A program made the translations under genes and the position numbers. DNA of 64,000 bases from Streptomyces showdoensis (lineage in GTDB: Bacteria > Actinomycetota > Actinomycetes > Streptomycetales > Streptomycetaceae). Of this stretch, positions 44,304 through 52,521 are shown piece by piece (position 1 is the first letter of the stretch; every line of letters starts with the position of its first letter). The notes beneath the pieces were generated by a model. The model was given only the letters and a program-made list of their open reading frames with translations. It had not been told where the DNA came from and searched no databases. The stretch spans positions 310,001-374,000 of the forward strand of contig NZ_BAAAXG010000026.1 in assembly GCF_039535475.1 (NCBI RefSeq), read 5' to 3'.

Positions 44304-44480
44304 GGGCCCGACGTTACCCGCTGGCGGCGCGGGAAGTCCCGCGCCATTCAAATGATTAATGCCACGGCCCTGTGGACAACTTTCCGCGCCGAACCCGCCG
44401 CCCGGGCAATCTGACCTCGGAGCCCACCGCGGCACGACAGGGCGAAGAAAGATCGTTTACGGAATTACGGGGGCGGGGTC

Positions 44481-45605
44481 ATGCATCCGATGGTCAAACC
44501 GGCGCTGCGGCGCGCCTGGCGCAATCTGCGGTACGTGCAGTTCGGGGTCACGCCCGCGCACGCCGTCGTCCTGGGTCCGGTCGACACGACCACCGGCAGT
44601 CTGATCGGGCTGTTCGACGGGACCCGCGGGACGGAGCTGCTGCGGGCGGAGGCCCGGGCCCTCGGGCTGCCCGACGGACACCTGGAGGCGCTGCTCGGGC
44701 GGCTCGCGGCGGCGGGGCTGATCGCCGACGCCCCGGCGCGCCGGGGGGACCCGGCGCTGGACCCGGTGCGGGCGGACCTGGCCTCGCTCTCCGTCGTCCA
44801 CCGCGCGCCGGACGGGGCGGCCCGCACGCTGGCCGCGCGGCGGGGCATGCGGGTGCAGGTCCGGGGCGCCGGGCGGGTCGGCGCGGCCGTGGCGGCGCTG
44901 CTCTCGGCGGCGGGCGTGGGCCGCGTGGAGGTCCTGGACGCGGGCACGGTCGCGCCGTGGGAGGTGTCCCCGGGCGGGCTGCCGGCCGAGGCGGTCGGTG
45001 AGCGCCGCGCGGTGGCGGCCCGGCGCCTGGTGGGGCGCTCGGCTCCGGGCGGGCGCCCGCCGGGGGAGCGTCGTACCGGACCGGGTGACGGGTGCCGCGA
45101 GCCCGGGCTCTCACTCGTGGTGGTGACTCCCCGGGACGGCCTCGGGGCGTACGTGCCGGACCCGCTGCCGGCCGAGGGTTGGCTCTCCACGGGCACGCCC
45201 CACCTGTACGCGGGGGTCCTGGAGGCGACGGGCGTGGTGGGCCCGCTGGTGCTGCCCGGTGCCACGGCCTGTGCGGGCTGCGCGCAGCGGGAGCGGTGCG
45301 AGCGGGAGCCCGTCTGGCCGCGGCTGCCCGCCCAGTGGCGGTCCGGCGCACCGCATCCGCTGCCGGCCTGCGACGTGGCCCTGGCCTCGGCGGTCGCCGG
45401 CCTCGCGGCGGCGCACGCCCTGGCCTTCCTCGACGGCGACCCGCCGTCGAGCACGGGAGCCCGCTGGGAGGTGTCGCTGCCGCTGCTGGAGTGGCGGACG
45501 GAGCCGGTGCGGGCGCATCCGGAGTGTCCGTGCGGGGCCGGGCGCGCGCGGAGGGGGGAGCATGCCTCGGCGGTGGGGAGGGCGCAGGACACAATGGCGG
45601 GGTAG
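44481..45605 (+). CDS. ThiF/E1-like protein (TOMM leader-binding type)
   Basis: A 374-residue protein with an N-terminal winged-helix-like region (about 1-85) and a Rossmann E1-like domain (VRGAGRVGAAVAALL, 127-141). Cys-rich segments CAGCAQRERC and CPCGAGRARRG may bind zinc. The domain order resembles ThiF-like partners of azole-forming cyclodehydratases, but no YcaO or precursor-peptide gene is nearby, and the typical ATP-binding Arg and Asp are hard to place. It is therefore likely a conserved stand-alone relative. The ABC1 kinase gene follows after 38 bases. Confidence 0.75.
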   Translation: MHPMVKPALRRAWRNLRYVQFGVTPAHAVVLGPVDTTTGSLIGLFDGTRGTELLRAEARALGLPDGHLEALLGRLAAAGLIADAPARRGDPALDPVRADLASLSVVHRAPDGAARTLAARRGMRVQVRGAGRVGAAVAALLSAAGVGRVEVLDAGTVAPWEVSPGGLPAEAVGERRAVAARRLVGRSAPGGRPPGERRTGPGDGCREPGLSLVVVTPRDGLGAYVPDPLPAEGWLSTGTPHLYAGVLEATGVVGPLVLPGATACAGCAQRERCEREPVWPRLPAQWRSGAPHPLPACDVALASAVAGLAAAHALAFLDGDPPSSTGARWEVSLPLLEWRTEPVRAHPECPCGAGRARRGEHASAVGRAQDTMAG

Positions 45606-45643
45606 GGCCTGCCCGGCACGGCAGTCTGGGACTTGGAGGGCGC

Positions 45644-47017
45644 ATGTCTGATCTTCCCCGGAAAGCGGTCACCCGGACCGCCAAGTTGGCCGCGTTGCCG
45701 CTCGGCTTCGCGGGCCGGGCCACCTGGGGGCTGGGCAAGCGGATCGGCGGGAAGTCGGCCGAGATCGTCGCGCGGGAGCTCCAGCAGCGCACGGCCGAGC
45801 AGCTGTTCAAGGTGCTCGGCGAGCTCAAGGGCGGGGCGATGAAGTTCGGGCAGGCGCTGTCCGTCTTCGAGTCGGCCCTCCCGGAGGAGGTCGCCGGCCC
45901 CTACCGGGCGGCGCTCACCAAGCTCCAGGAGGCGGCGCCCCCGATGCCGACCCGCACGGTGCACGCGGTGCTCGCGGAGCGGCTCGGCGAGGAATGGCGG
46001 GAGCTCTTCCTGGAGTTCGAGGAGAAGCCCGCGGCGGCGGCCTCGATCGGCCAGGTGCACCGGGCGGTGTGGCACGACGGCCGCGAGGTCGCGGTGAAGG
46101 TGCAGTACCCGGGGGCGGGGGACGCGCTGCTGTCGGATCTGACCCAGCTGAGCCGCTTCGCCCGGCTGCTCGGCCCGCTGATCCCCGGCATGGACGTCAA
46201 GCCGCTGATCACGGAGCTGCGCGACCGCGTCGCGGAGGAGCTGGACTACGCGCTGGAGGCCGAGGCCCAGCGGGAGCACGCGGCGGAGTTCGCGGACGAC
46301 CCGGACGTGGTGGTCCCCGCGGTGGTCCACCAGTCCGAGCAGGTCCTGGTGACGGAGTGGATGGACGGCGTCCCGCTCTCGGAGGTGATCGCGGACGGCA
46401 CGCCGGAGCAGCGCGACCGGGCGGGCCAGCTGCTGGCCCGCTTCCTCTTCTCCGGCCCCGCGCGTACGGGCCTGCTGCACGCCGATCCGCACCCGGGCAA
46501 CTTCCGGCTGCTGCCCGGCCCCGTGACGGCGGACGGGGCCGACGGGGCTGACGGGGGCGGCGAGCCCGGTGGGTGGCGGCTGGGGGTGCTGGACTTCGGC
46601 ACCGTGGACCGGCTGCCCGGCGGGCTTCCGGAGACGATCGGCACCTGTCTGCGGATGACCCTGGCCGGGGACGCGGAGACGGTCTACGAGCTGCTGTGCG
46701 CGGAGGGCTTCGTGAAGGAGTCCATCGCGCTCGACCCGGACGCGGTCCTGGAGTACCTGCTGCCGATCATCGAGCCGGCCGAGGCGGAGTCCTTCGTCTT
46801 CACCCGCGGCTGGATGCGCACCCAGGCCGCCCGGATCGCCGATCCCCGCTCCCCCGCCCACCAGTTGGGCAAGCAGCTCAATCTGCCGCCCGCGTATCTG
46901 CTGATACACCGTGTGACGCTGAGCACGATCGGGGTGCTGTGCCAGCTGAACGCGACGGTCCGGCTGCGGGACGAGCTGGCCGAGTGGCTGCCCGGCTTCG
47001 CGGCGGCGGAGGAGTAG
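45644..47017 (+). CDS. ABC1/UbiB-family (AarF-like) kinase
   Basis: A 457-residue atypical kinase. It has the family-specific KxGQ (MKFGQALS, Lys67 to Gln70), an Ala-rich nucleotide loop AAAASIGQVHRA (130-141), VAVKV with Lys152, the catalytic ADPHPGNF and an LDFG metal motif. UbiB-family proteins support quinone and lipid homeostasis through ATPase activity. GGAGGG precedes the ATG. A low-complexity ADGADGADGGGE insertion separates the last two motifs. In mycobacteria a homologue neighbours whiB7, as here. Confidence 0.93.
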   Translation: MSDLPRKAVTRTAKLAALPLGFAGRATWGLGKRIGGKSAEIVARELQQRTAEQLFKVLGELKGGAMKFGQALSVFESALPEEVAGPYRAALTKLQEAAPPMPTRTVHAVLAERLGEEWRELFLEFEEKPAAAASIGQVHRAVWHDGREVAVKVQYPGAGDALLSDLTQLSRFARLLGPLIPGMDVKPLITELRDRVAEELDYALEAEAQREHAAEFADDPDVVVPAVVHQSEQVLVTEWMDGVPLSEVIADGTPEQRDRAGQLLARFLFSGPARTGLLHADPHPGNFRLLPGPVTADGADGADGGGEPGGWRLGVLDFGTVDRLPGGLPETIGTCLRMTLAGDAETVYELLCAEGFVKESIALDPDAVLEYLLPIIEPAEAESFVFTRGWMRTQAARIADPRSPAHQLGKQLNLPPAYLLIHRVTLSTIGVLCQLNATVRLRDELAEWLPGFAAAEE

Positions 47018-47020
47018 CGC

Positions 47021-47203
47021 TCACCACCAGGAGGAGTCGAGGCGGCCCTCGATGGCCCTGATGTTGGCGCGGGCGCACTCGTCACAGAAGTACTGCCGGG
47101 TGCCGTTCTCGACGGAGCAGGTCCAGGTGAGGGGCAGCTCCCGGGCGGTCCTGCCGCAGCGGGCGCACACGTAGGGGGCCTCGGGGGTGGGGGCTTCGTT
47201 CAC
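47021..47203 (-). CDS. Small zinc-ribbon-like protein
   Basis: A 60-residue protein with a GTG start and GAAGGT upstream. Two CxxC pairs (CARC at 13-16 and CDEC at 40-43) plus a central Cys suggest a zinc ribbon. It ends in LDSSWW. It is convergent with the ABC1 kinase gene, whose stop is four bases from its own. The function is unknown; the size suggests a regulatory or nucleic-acid-binding accessory. Confidence 0.8.
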   Translation of the reverse strand: MNEAPTPEAPYVCARCGRTARELPLTWTCSVENGTRQYFCDECARANIRAIEGRLDSSWW

Positions 47204-47250
47204 CTTCGTGACGATAACCCGACGAGCGCCCGGCGGCAGGGCAACGCACC

Positions 47251-47282
47251 GCGGGGGCCGGTCCGTTCGGACCGACCCCCGC
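47251..47282. terminator. Hairpin terminator downstream of wblC operon
   Basis: GCGGGGG-C-CGGTCCG (47251-47265) pairs with 47268-47282 around a two-base turn, with one internal mismatch. It follows the 107-residue gene on the minus strand and could also stop the small zinc-ribbon gene's upstream readthrough. Confidence 0.7.
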
Positions 47283-47344
47283 GTTCTGTTCTGCCTGACC
47301 GATGACCGGTCGCTGCCGGGGCTGCCGCCCGGCTGCGGCCCGGA

Positions 47345-47668
47345 TCAGTGCATGACGGCCATGGCGAGCGCGCGACGGGCGCGCAGCGACACGCGCTCGG
47401 CGCGGCGCTGCATGCGCCGGGCGGCTACCAGGCGCACGGCCTGGCGTTCCGCGTCGGCTTCGCGCTGACGGTCGTGCATATGGGCACGGGCCAGGGCTTC
47501 TGGGATGAGTTGCATCTCACGGGTCCTGTTCTGACGCGAGCGGTTCGCGCCGATGATCGAAACGTCTGGGGTAGCGGAGCCGGAGGGCTCGTGGGCGGGC
47601 GAGGTCATCGGGGCCTGCTTCTGGGGATCGTGCGTGAGGGGGCGGTCGATGGTTCCGGTGACGTTCAT
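47345..47668 (-). CDS. Hypothetical basic helical protein coupled to wblC
   Basis: A 107-residue unrecognised protein. The ATG at 47668 overlaps the wblC stop (ATGA), which favours this start over ATG 47608. The C-terminal half is an Arg/Ala-rich helix (ALARAHMHDRQREADAERQ, VRLVAARRMQRRAERVSLR), strongly basic and possibly RNA- or ribosome-binding. Cotranscription with a translation-stress regulator makes a related role plausible; this is inference only. Confidence 0.7.
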   Translation of the reverse strand: MNVTGTIDRPLTHDPQKQAPMTSPAHEPSGSATPDVSIIGANRSRQNRTREMQLIPEALARAHMHDRQREADAERQAVRLVAARRMQRRAERVSLRARRALAMAVMH

Positions 47669-48033
47669 GCCGCGACCGGGTTCTTGCGCGGACGGCCACG
47701 GGGCCGCTTGCGGGCCACGACCACGCCCTGGACGAAGAGCTCGCCACCCCAGACGCCCCAAGGCTCGCGACGCTCCTTGGCGCCCGCGAGACAGGCCGCC
47801 ATCAGCGGGCAGGTCCGGCAGAGCGACTTGGCGTACTCGACGTCGGCCGGGGACTCGGCGAAGAAGACCTCGGGGTCGAACGAGCGGCAGGGGACGGGTA
47901 CGCCGAGGTTCTCGATGGCGTCGTCGAGCGCGGTGAGCGCGGTGAGGGGGGTCAAGGCGGAGTCCTCCGTGAGGCCGGGCGGGGGGATCGTTTCGGAAGG
48001 CGGTACGGACGGGGCGTGCGCTTCGAGTTGCAC
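47665..48033 (-). CDS. wblC: WhiB-like regulator WblC (WhiB7)
   Basis: A 122-residue iron-sulfur transcription factor. The four cluster cysteines are Cys49, Cys72, Cys75 and Cys81 (LCRTCPLMAAC). The GVWGGE turn (93-98) contacts the sigma factor, and a C-terminal AT-hook RKRPRGRPRK (109-118) is diagnostic of WhiB7/WblC. These proteins switch on intrinsic resistance to ribosome-targeting antibiotics. The GTG at 48033 has GAGGAAG upstream. A long leader with an attenuator precedes it, and its promoter has the AT-rich element WblC itself recognises, so autoactivation is likely. Confidence 0.95.
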   Translation of the reverse strand: MQLEAHAPSVPPSETIPPPGLTEDSALTPLTALTALDDAIENLGVPVPCRSFDPEVFFAESPADVEYAKSLCRTCPLMAACLAGAKERREPWGVWGGELFVQGVVVARKRPRGRPRKNPVAA

Positions 48034-48138
48034 GGGTGTTCTTCCTCGTCTGTCGTTCCGGCCGGTGGGCCGGGGTTTCTGCTGGTACCGGTTGCTACTG
48101 GTCCCGAGGCACCTTCGGTCCGTCGTCCCCGTTCGGGG

Positions 48139-48182
48139 ACAAACAGAAGGGCCGCGGATCCCGGGTGGGGTTCCGCGGCCCT
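48139..48182 (-). terminator. Leader attenuator of wblC
   Basis: On the minus strand AGGGCCGCGGA (48182-48172) pairs perfectly with 48158-48148, followed by TCTGTTTGT. This is an intrinsic terminator placed between the upstream ORF and wblC, 106 bases before its GTG. In whiB7 genes a leader terminator is known to be bypassed when translation is slowed. A second hairpin (48125-48140, GTCCCC/GGGGAC) overlaps the T-rich end. Confidence 0.85.
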
Positions 48183-48193
48183 GAAGGCGCCGG

Positions 48194-48210
48194 CCTGATC
48201 GTCGATCAGG
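48194..48210 (-). promoter_or_regulatory. Hairpin over upstream-ORF stop codon
   Basis: CCTGATC (48194-48200) and GATCAGG (48204-48210) form a 7-bp stem with a three-base loop. The stop codon of the upstream ORF (48206-48208) lies inside the stem, 12 bases before the attenuator, so a terminating or stalled ribosome would disrupt it. Confidence 0.65.
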
Positions 48211-48589
48211 CTGGATCACTCCAGGGTTCGAGCCCACGGAAGGCCCACATCGTGTGGTGCTGCGTCGTCTGCTGCTTCTGCTCAATGCCGGCACCGGTCG
48301 CCGCAAAGCCATAGGCCGTGGCCTGGGCCTTGCCCACTACTCCTGCTTCCAGTGCCTTGGTCGGTCGCTCATTGCGCTCCGGCCGATCGGCCAGCAGACG
48401 CGGCATGCCGAGAACGGGCATACCGGTGCCGGGCAGACCGCTGCCAAGGAGCGCGGAGGTCGCGAAGGAGGCGGAGGCCGCCGAGGACGCGAAGGCGTCG
48501 ACGGAGAGGCCGAGCGAGCAGGCGGAGACGACCGAGCGATCGGTCATTTTGGCGGTGCCGGTCTTGATGTTCTCGATGATGCTGATCAC
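48206..48589 (-). CDS. Leader ORF upstream of wblC (127 residues)
   Basis: A GTG at 48589 is preceded by GAGAGGAGG at ideal spacing, which strongly supports translation. The product (ISIIENIKTGTAKMTDRSVV at the start; later an Ala/Ser-rich middle and an end reading MWAFRGLEPWSDPA) matches no family I know. It ends inside a hairpin next to the wblC attenuator and lies wholly between the wblC promoter and wblC. It may be the regulatory upstream ORF of wblC, although it is far longer than the whiB7 leader peptides I know of, or a separate small gene. Two Trp codons lie near its end. Confidence 0.7.
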   Translation of the reverse strand: MISIIENIKTGTAKMTDRSVVSACSLGLSVDAFASSAASASFATSALLGSGLPGTGMPVLGMPRLLADRPERNERPTKALEAGVVGKAQATAYGFAATGAGIEQKQQTTQHHTMWAFRGLEPWSDPA

Positions 48590-48707
48590 TGGAATCGCCT
48601 CCTCTCGGCGTCTCGGAGGGGCCGGGGTGAACCGGACCCTCATGTTCATTTGGACAAGTACAGCACGAAGACAGGGCTTCGAAGAAGCCGCCGTTTCCGT
48701 GGTTAAG

Positions 48708-48746
48708 AACCTATGGGGCTTGACGGGGCGGGCGCAAACTATTTTT
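48708..48746 (-). promoter_or_regulatory. wblC promoter with AT-rich WblC box
   Basis: On the minus strand AAAAATA sits directly before GTTTGCGC, then TTGCGC (48737-48732), 18 bases and TAGGTT (48713-48708). An AT-rich tract next to the -35 is the hallmark of WhiB7-dependent promoters, read by the AT-hook. A small GGCTTC/GAAGCC hairpin follows in the transcript. The predicted leader to wblC is about 670 bases. Confidence 0.75.
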
Positions 48747-48760
48747 CCGACGAGTTTTCC

Positions 48761-50944
48761 TCACGTGTCGTCGTCGCTTCCTCCACGGTCCTCACCTGCG
48801 CAGATGGCGAGAACATCGGCTCCGAAGCGGTCCAGCTTGCGGGCACCCACCCCGGAGATCACGGCGAGCTCCCCTCCGGACTCCGGGACCCGTTCCGCGA
48901 TCGCCATGAGCGTCTTGTCGGTGAACACGCAATAGGCCGGCTGGCCGAGCTCCCTGGCCTGAACCGCCCGCCAGTCCCGCAGCCGCTCGTACAGCCCCTC
49001 GTCCATGTCGGACGGGCAGTCCTCGCAGCGCATCAGCTTCATCTCGCCCGCCTCGGTGAGCGTGGCCCCGCAGACCCGGCAGCGGGCGGGTCCGCGCCGC
49101 CTGCGCCGCTCGGCGCCGCCGCCGGTGCCGCGCTCGATCCCGCCGCCCGCGCCCGCGCCGGCGCTCCCGAGGGCCCCGGAGCCGGGCCGCAGGCCCTTGA
49201 GGAAGCGGGTGGGGCGCCGGGAGGCGCGGCCGCCCGGGGAGCGGGAGAGGGACCAGGAGAGGGTCAGGTGGACCCGGGCCCGGGTGACCCCGACGTAGAG
49301 CAGCCGCCGCTCCTCCTCGACCTGCTCGTCGGTCTTGGCGTACGTGATCGGCATCATGCCCTCGGCGAGGCCGACCAGGAAGACGGCGTCCCACTCCAGG
49401 CCCTTGGCGGCGTGCAGCGAGGCCAGCGTGACGCCCTGGACGGTGGGCGCGTGCTGCGCGGCGGCCCGCTCGTCGAGCTCGGCGACCAGGTCGGAGAGGG
49501 TGGCCCCGGGCCGGGCCCGGGCGAAGTCCTCGGCGAGCCGGACCAGGGCGGCCAGCGACTCCCAGCGGTCCCGGACCGCGCCGGAGCCGGTCGGCGGGCG
49601 CTCGGTCCAGCCGGTGCTGGAGAGCACGGCGCGGACCTGGGCGGGCAGGTCCTCGACGTCGTCGAGCAGCGCGTCGTTCCCCCCGGCGCGGGCGGCGCCG
49701 CGCAGGGCGACGCCCGCCTTGCGCACCTCCTCGCGGTCGAAGAAGCGCTCGGCGCCGCGCAGCTGGTAGGGCACGCCGGCGTCGGCGAGGGCCTGCTCGT
49801 AGACCTCGGACTGGGCGTTGATCCGGTAGAGCACGGCGATCTCGCCGGCCGGGACGCCGGCGGCGATCAGGTCCCGGACCCGGCGGGCGGTGCCCTCCGC
49901 CTCGGCCGGTTCGTCCGCGTACTCGGCGTAGCCGGGCTCGGGGCCCGGGTCGCGCTGGGAGACCAGCTCCAGGCGGTGCTCGGCGGCCCGGCCGCTCGCC
50001 TGGCTGAGCAGCCCGTTGGCCAGGTGGACGACCTGCGGGGTGGAGCGGTAGTCCCGGACCAGCTTGACCACGGTCGCGCCCGGGTGGCGGGTGCGGAAGT
50101 TCAGCAGGTGGTCGGGGGTGGCGCCGGTGAAGGAGTAGATGGTCTGGCTGGCGTCGCCGACCACGCACAGGGTGTCGCGCTCGCCGAGCCACAGGTCGAG
50201 CAGCCGCTGCTGGAGCGGCGAGACGTCCTGGTACTCGTCGACCACGAAGTGCTGGTACTGGCGGCGGATCTGGTCGGCGATGTCGTGCCGGTCCTGCAGG
50301 ATGGCGACGGTGAGCAGCAGCACGTCCTCGAAGTCGATCACGTCGCGGTCGCGCTTGAGCTGCTCGTACATCGCGTAGACCTGGCTGATCTCGGCCGGGT
50401 CGCGGGGGGCGTCGCGGAGCGACTTGGCGACGGCCGCCGGGTAGTCGCCGGGGACGGTCTGGGTGACCTTGGCCCACTCGATCTCGCTCGTGACGTCCCG
50501 CAGCTCGTTCCGGTCGAGGCGGACGCGGCAGCGGGCGGCCGCGTCGGCGACCAGCTGGATCTTCCGCTCCAGGAGCCGGGGCAGCTCGCCACCGACCGCT
50601 TTCGGCCAGAAGTACTGGAGCTGGCGCAGGGCCGCGGAGTGGAAGGTGCGGGCCTGGACGCCGCCCGCGCCGAGCTGGCGGAGCCGGCCGCGCATCTCGC
50701 CGGCGGCGCGGTTGGTGAAGGTGACGGCGAGCACGCTCGCGGGCGCCAGGATGCCCGCCCGCACCCCGTAGGCGATGCGGTGGGTGATGGCCCGGGTCTT
50801 GCCCGTGCCCGCTCCGGCCAGGACGCACACCGGTCCGTGCAGGGCCAGGGCGACCTCGCGCTGCTCGGGGTCCAGCCCGTCGAGCACCGCGTCGGCCGTC
50901 TCGGGGACCTGCGGGAAGAGAGTGGAGGGCGTTGCTGCTGTCAC
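48761..50944 (-). CDS. uvrD2: UvrD/Rep-family helicase UvrD2 with HRDC domain
   Basis: A 727-residue superfamily-1 DNA helicase with a GTG start. Walker A AGAGTGKTR, the VVDEYQDVS Walker B and motif VI VGVTRARV are present. After the helicase core come a Gly/Ala/Arg-rich linker, a tetracysteine ribbon (Cys622, Cys625, Cys640, Cys643) and a C-terminal HRDC domain (about 648-718). This is the actinobacterial UvrD2 architecture, in which the cysteine motif helps DNA unwinding. It lies between nudC/mycoredoxin and wblC, as in mycobacteria. Confidence 0.93.
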   Translation of the reverse strand: MTAATPSTLFPQVPETADAVLDGLDPEQREVALALHGPVCVLAGAGTGKTRAITHRIAYGVRAGILAPASVLAVTFTNRAAGEMRGRLRQLGAGGVQARTFHSAALRQLQYFWPKAVGGELPRLLERKIQLVADAAARCRVRLDRNELRDVTSEIEWAKVTQTVPGDYPAAVAKSLRDAPRDPAEISQVYAMYEQLKRDRDVIDFEDVLLLTVAILQDRHDIADQIRRQYQHFVVDEYQDVSPLQQRLLDLWLGERDTLCVVGDASQTIYSFTGATPDHLLNFRTRHPGATVVKLVRDYRSTPQVVHLANGLLSQASGRAAEHRLELVSQRDPGPEPGYAEYADEPAEAEGTARRVRDLIAAGVPAGEIAVLYRINAQSEVYEQALADAGVPYQLRGAERFFDREEVRKAGVALRGAARAGGNDALLDDVEDLPAQVRAVLSSTGWTERPPTGSGAVRDRWESLAALVRLAEDFARARPGATLSDLVAELDERAAAQHAPTVQGVTLASLHAAKGLEWDAVFLVGLAEGMMPITYAKTDEQVEEERRLLYVGVTRARVHLTLSWSLSRSPGGRASRRPTRFLKGLRPGSGALGSAGAGAGGGIERGTGGGAERRRRRGPARCRVCGATLTEAGEMKLMRCEDCPSDMDEGLYERLRDWRAVQARELGQPAYCVFTDKTLMAIAERVPESGGELAVISGVGARKLDRFGADVLAICAGEDRGGSDDDT

Positions 50945-51036
50945 TCCGCCATGCTGCCAGGTTCGCGGGGAGCGTGCGGCGGCTTGTCCACAGGGGTGTG
51001 GCACCGGTCATACGAACGCGGAAAGGGCCCGGATCC

Positions 51037-51063
51037 GGGAATGGCCGGGTGACCGCGTACGTT
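51037..51063 (+). promoter_or_regulatory. SigR-dependent promoter of mycoredoxin gene
   Basis: GGGAAT (51037-51042), exactly 18 bases, then GTT (51061-51063) is a perfect SigR consensus, identical in layout to the sigR promoter at 4266-4292. The start codon of the mycoredoxin gene is 42 bases downstream. Confidence 0.92.
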
Positions 51064-51104
51064 CTTCCCTCGGCACCCGACCGCAGACAGAGGAGCTCCA
51101 GGCC

Positions 51105-51347
51105 ATGCAGGGCACTGTGACGATGTACAGCACGACGTGGTGCGGCTACTGCCGCCGGCTGAAGAGCCAGATGGACCGCGAGGGCATCGCGTACACGGAG
51201 ATCAACATCGAGCAGGACCCTGACTCGGCCGCGTTCGTGGAGAAGGCCAACGGGGGCAACCAGACCGTTCCGACCGTGCTCTTCCCGGACGGTTCGACGC
51301 TGACGAACCCGTCGCTCGCGCAGGTCAAGCAGAAGATCGGCGTCTGA
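51105..51347 (+). CDS. Mycoredoxin (glutaredoxin-like, CxxC)
   Basis: An 80-residue thioredoxin-fold protein with active site WCGYC (Cys13, Cys16) and the cis-Pro loop TVPTVLF. Mycoredoxin-1 reduces mycothiol-protein mixed disulfides in actinobacteria. AGGAG precedes the ATG. Its promoter is a perfect SigR site, so it is induced by thiol oxidation. It is divergent from uvrD2, as in mycobacteria, and followed by a strong terminator. Confidence 0.93.
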   Translation: MQGTVTMYSTTWCGYCRRLKSQMDREGIAYTEINIEQDPDSAAFVEKANGGNQTVPTVLFPDGSTLTNPSLAQVKQKIGV

Positions 51348-51375
51348 GCCGGCCCCTCGCGCCTCCTGGCCGAAA

Positions 51376-51410
51376 ACAGCCCCCGCCCGGCACTGCCGGG
51401 CGGGGGCTGT
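51376..51410. terminator. GC-rich terminator after mycoredoxin gene
   Basis: ACAGCCCCCGCCCGGCA (51376-51392) pairs with its complement ending at 51410 around a very short loop. It also lies beyond the 3' end of nudC and can serve both convergent genes. Confidence 0.85.
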
Positions 51411-51482
51411 CGCGTTCCGCTTGGGTGGCGCGGGGCCGGGCGGGGCCGGGCCGGCTCCGGTCGGGGCTCGGCCGGACCCCGG

Positions 51483-52430
51483 TCAGACCACGTCGCCCGG
51501 CTTCGGCAGCGGCTTGCCGTACCAGAGCTCGATCAGCCGCGAGGCGATCGAGATCCCGTACGGCGGCAGCACCTCGCCGGACTCGAAGGCGGCGGCCAGG
51601 TCCTCGCGGGAGAACCAGCGCGCCTCCTGGATCTCCTCGCCGTCCACGGCGATCTCCGAGGAGGTCGCGCGGGCGAAGAAGCCCAGCATCAGGCTGGACG
51701 GGAAGGGCCAGGGCTGGCTGGCGACGTACTCGACCTCGCCGACCGTGACGCCCGCCTCCTCGAAGACCTCGCGGACCACCGACTGCTCGATGGACTCGCC
51801 CGGCTCGACGAAGCCCGCCAGCGTGGAGAAGCGGCCCTCGGGCCAGTGCACCTGGCGGCCCAGCAGCGCGCGGTCCCGGTCGTCGGTGACCAGCATGATC
51901 ACCGCCGGGTCGGTCCGCGGGTAGTGCTCGGCGCCGCAGGCCTGGCAGCGGCGGATGTGGCCGGCCGCCGCCACCACGGTCCGCTCGCCGCAGCGCGAGC
52001 AGAAGCGGTGCAGCCGCTGCCAGTTCTCCAGGGCCACCGCGTGCACCATCAGACCCGCGTCCCGCGGCGACAGCAGCAGCCCGGCCTCGCGCAGCCCGGC
52101 GGGCCGCGCGGACTGGTCCATCCGCCCCGGCAGGGTGTCCTTCTGGAGCGCGAAGTAGGAGACGCCTTCGGCGTCCGTGCCCAGGAAGTAGCGGTGGGTC
52201 TCGGTGACCGGGGCCTCGAAGGCCGGGGTCATCACCAGCTCGGTCCGGCCGTCCGGCGTGTCGTCGATCAGCACCTGGCCGCCGGAGACCACGAAGACCC
52301 GCGTCGTGGGGTGGCTCCAGGCGGCCGCGAGCCACGCCTCGTCCAGGCGGTGGTGGGCGGCGCGGTCGACGCCGCTCGGAGCGGTCAGTCCGATCGGACG
52401 GTCCGCGGCCTCATAACGGAAGGTGCTCAC
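51483..52430 (-). CDS. nudC: NAD(+) diphosphatase / decapping NUDIX NudC
   Basis: A 315-residue NudC. A zinc ribbon (Cys144, Cys147, Cys162, Cys165; CSRCG and CQACG) separates the N-terminal domain from the Nudix domain. The Nudix box is GFVEPGESIEQSVVREV with FEEAGV following, and the NADH-diphosphatase hallmark SQPWPFP lies at about 238-244. The enzyme cleaves NADH and removes NAD caps from RNA. The GTG at 52430 is chosen for its GGGAG; a TTG four codons upstream is less likely. It shares a strand with the dipeptidase and adnB genes. Confidence 0.94.
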   Translation of the reverse strand: MSTFRYEAADRPIGLTAPSGVDRAAHHRLDEAWLAAAWSHPTTRVFVVSGGQVLIDDTPDGRTELVMTPAFEAPVTETHRYFLGTDAEGVSYFALQKDTLPGRMDQSARPAGLREAGLLLSPRDAGLMVHAVALENWQRLHRFCSRCGERTVVAAAGHIRRCQACGAEHYPRTDPAVIMLVTDDRDRALLGRQVHWPEGRFSTLAGFVEPGESIEQSVVREVFEEAGVTVGEVEYVASQPWPFPSSLMLGFFARATSSEIAVDGEEIQEARWFSREDLAAAFESGEVLPPYGISIASRLIELWYGKPLPKPGDVV

Positions 52431-52521
52431 AGGTGCTTCCAACTCCCCCGGATCGGTGGTTTCGGCGTTCGGCGGCAGGGCGGCCGGCCGGGCGGGCCCG
52501 GCGCCCGGGCCGGCGGGTGGC

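Noticed and set aside
44481..45605. Azole-peptide (TOMM) biosynthesis cluster suggested by the ThiF-like gene
   Set aside because: No YcaO, dehydrogenase or precursor-peptide gene is nearby; the neighbours are core genes.
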